The translations under genes and the position numbers were made by a program. The notes under the pieces are model-generated. The model did not search any database. It had not been told where the DNA came from and saw only the letters and a program-made list of their open reading frames with translations. Positions 63,248 to 64,000 of a stretch of 64,000 bases of DNA are shown here, piece after piece. Origin of the DNA: Colwellia sp. M166. Its GTDB lineage: Bacteria; Pseudomonadota; Gammaproteobacteria; Enterobacterales; Alteromonadaceae. Each line of letters begins with the position of its first letter. Positions within the stretch are counted from its first letter, which is position 1. The stretch is from positions 1,984,001-2,048,000 of the forward strand of contig NZ_CP040755.1 of the NCBI RefSeq assembly GCF_024585285.1. The letters run 5' to 3'.

Positions 63248-64000
63248 TTAAGGTCTAGCAATAAAACCGACAGCTTGATATACCTCAGCAAGTAACTTAC
63301 TCGCGCGAGCAGAAGCTTTTTCAGCCCCTTTACGCATGACTTCATCTAAGTAGGCTTGGTCATTACGAAACTGATGATAACGCTCTTGAATTGGCGCTAA
63401 CAAAGCAACCACAGCTTCAGCAACATCACCTTTTAAGTGGCCATACATTTTGTCTTCATACTCAGGCACAAGCTCTTCAACGGTTTTACCGGTAGTACAT
63501 GATAATAATGACAACAAATTAGACACACCCGGCTTTTCTGCAATATCAAAATAGATATTCGCTTGCTCGTCAGAGTCAGTTACTGCACGTTTAATTTTCT
63601 TGGTAATTTTCTTGGTGTCTTCTAACAAGCCAATAAAGTTACCTGGGTTAGTGTCAGACTTAGACATTTTCTTTGTTGGCTCTAACAAGCTCATCACACG
63701 GGCACCAAACTCTGGAATATAAGGCTCTGGTACTTTAAACGTTTCGCCGTGTAAATTATTAAAACGTGTTGCAATGTCACGTGCTAATTCTAAATGTTGT
63801 TTTTGATCATCGCCAACAGGCACCTGATTAGCGCCGTATAATAAAATATCAGCCGCCATTAATACTGGGTAAGTAAACAAGCCAGAGTTCATGTTAGCTT
63901 CAGACTTTGCCGACTTATCTTTATATTGCGTCATTCTGTTAAGCTCACCCATTTGGGTGTAACAATTTAACACCCAACTTAATTGCGCGTGCTCAGGAAC
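63248..64000 (-). CDS. trpS: Tryptophanyl-tRNA synthetase (C-terminal part, cut by window edge)
   Basis: The frame continues past the edge: upstream of the first internal Met it reads [11 protein letters not shown], so this is the 3' part of the gene. It shows the class I KMSKS signature ([14 protein letters not shown]), the [16 protein letters not shown] and [16 protein letters not shown] motifs of TrpRS, and a normal C-terminus. About 250 of roughly 335 residues are visible. The enzyme charges tRNA-Trp. Confidence 0.95.
   Translation of the reverse strand, partial: VPEHAQLSWVLNCYTQMGELNRMTQYKDKSAKSEANMNSGLFTYPVLMAADILLYGANQVPVGDDQKQHLELARDIATRFNNLHGETFKVPEPYIPEFGARVMSLLEPTKKMSKSDTNPGNFIGLLEDTKKITKKIKRAVTDSDEQANIYFDIAEKPGVSNLLSLLSCTTGKTVEELVPEYEDKMYGHLKGDVAEAVVALLAPIQERYHQFRNDQAYLDEVMRKGAEKASARASKLLAEVYQAVGFIARP

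Noticed and set aside
1..64000. tRNA or rRNA genes
   Set aside because: No cloverleaf, CCA-ended or rRNA-like conserved stretch was seen in the intergenic regions read by eye; a covariance search could still find one.

Overview
The window reads as chromosome of a marine, AT-rich gammaproteobacterium of the Alteromonadales, most like the Colwelliaceae (Colwellia/Thalassotalea). This is an inference from the dusB-fis pair with prmA, the gammaproteobacterial-type RraA, ChrR, DUF3081 and TIGR02450 proteins, and the general base composition. No rRNA, tRNA or CRISPR array was recognised.

Layout. 1-4000: housekeeping genes (fis, cut by the edge; dusB; prmA; rraA; a shortened siroheme synthase). 4100-8650: a small membrane ORF, a two-component system, and a membrane-anchored DJ-1/PfpI protein overlapping an alpha/beta hydrolase. 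8820-17430: a haem-uptake operon of the Hmu type best known from Bacteroidetes: TonB receptor (HmuR), lipoprotein haemophore (HmuY), ExbB-like and DUF2149 energising partners (HmuU, HmuV) and a very large CobN-like chelatase (HmuS), with a possible Fur site in front and a clear terminator behind. 17618-22668: a four-gene unit of a coiled-coil protein, a longin/roadblock-like + membrane helix + OmpA protein, a Ras/Rab-like GTPase and a GGDEF-EAL protein; it looks like a GTPase-to-envelope/c-di-GMP signalling module and is the best candidate for an undescribed system here.

22722-33590 (minus strand): a photo-oxidative-stress locus controlled by an ECF sigma/ChrR zinc anti-sigma pair. It carries photolyase, a CFA-family lipid methyltransferase that lacks most bicarbonate ligands, a DUF1365 protein, an FAD amine-oxidase-like enzyme, an SDR, a SnoaL-like protein, a DUF523-DUF1722 protein, a LON-domain protein and a DUF2878/chalcone-isomerase-like/DUF3833 trio. 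Two near-identical promoter-like sites (TGATC, 16-17 bp, GTATAA) precede the sigma gene and the LON gene. 33813-36804: two uncharacterised small proteins, then a glyoxalase-fold gene divergent from a LysR regulator.

36957-47614 is a mobile-element island: an IS1182 copy split by an IS110-family (IS1111-group) element; an IS91-type transposase broken by a frameshift in a G7 tract, with its tyrosine recombinase; two unrecognised accessory genes; a RAYT-type Y1 transposase with REP-like repeats; and a decapitated toxin-like fragment coupled to a small lipoprotein gene. An SDR gene with an N-terminal frameshift adjoins the island.

48368-64000: two small conserved proteins; a glucosylglycerate cassette (glycerate kinase, phosphatase, glucosyl-3-phosphoglycerate synthase, GH13 phosphorylase) able to make and recycle this compatible solute; a relic of a PEP-CTERM protein tail; flavin reductase and DCC proteins; a methyltransferase; a MmcQ/YjbR protein; feoAB behind a near-perfect Fur box; a structured intergenic element; a secreted trypsin-like protease coupled to an FHA membrane protein; and the 3' part of trpS at the right edge.
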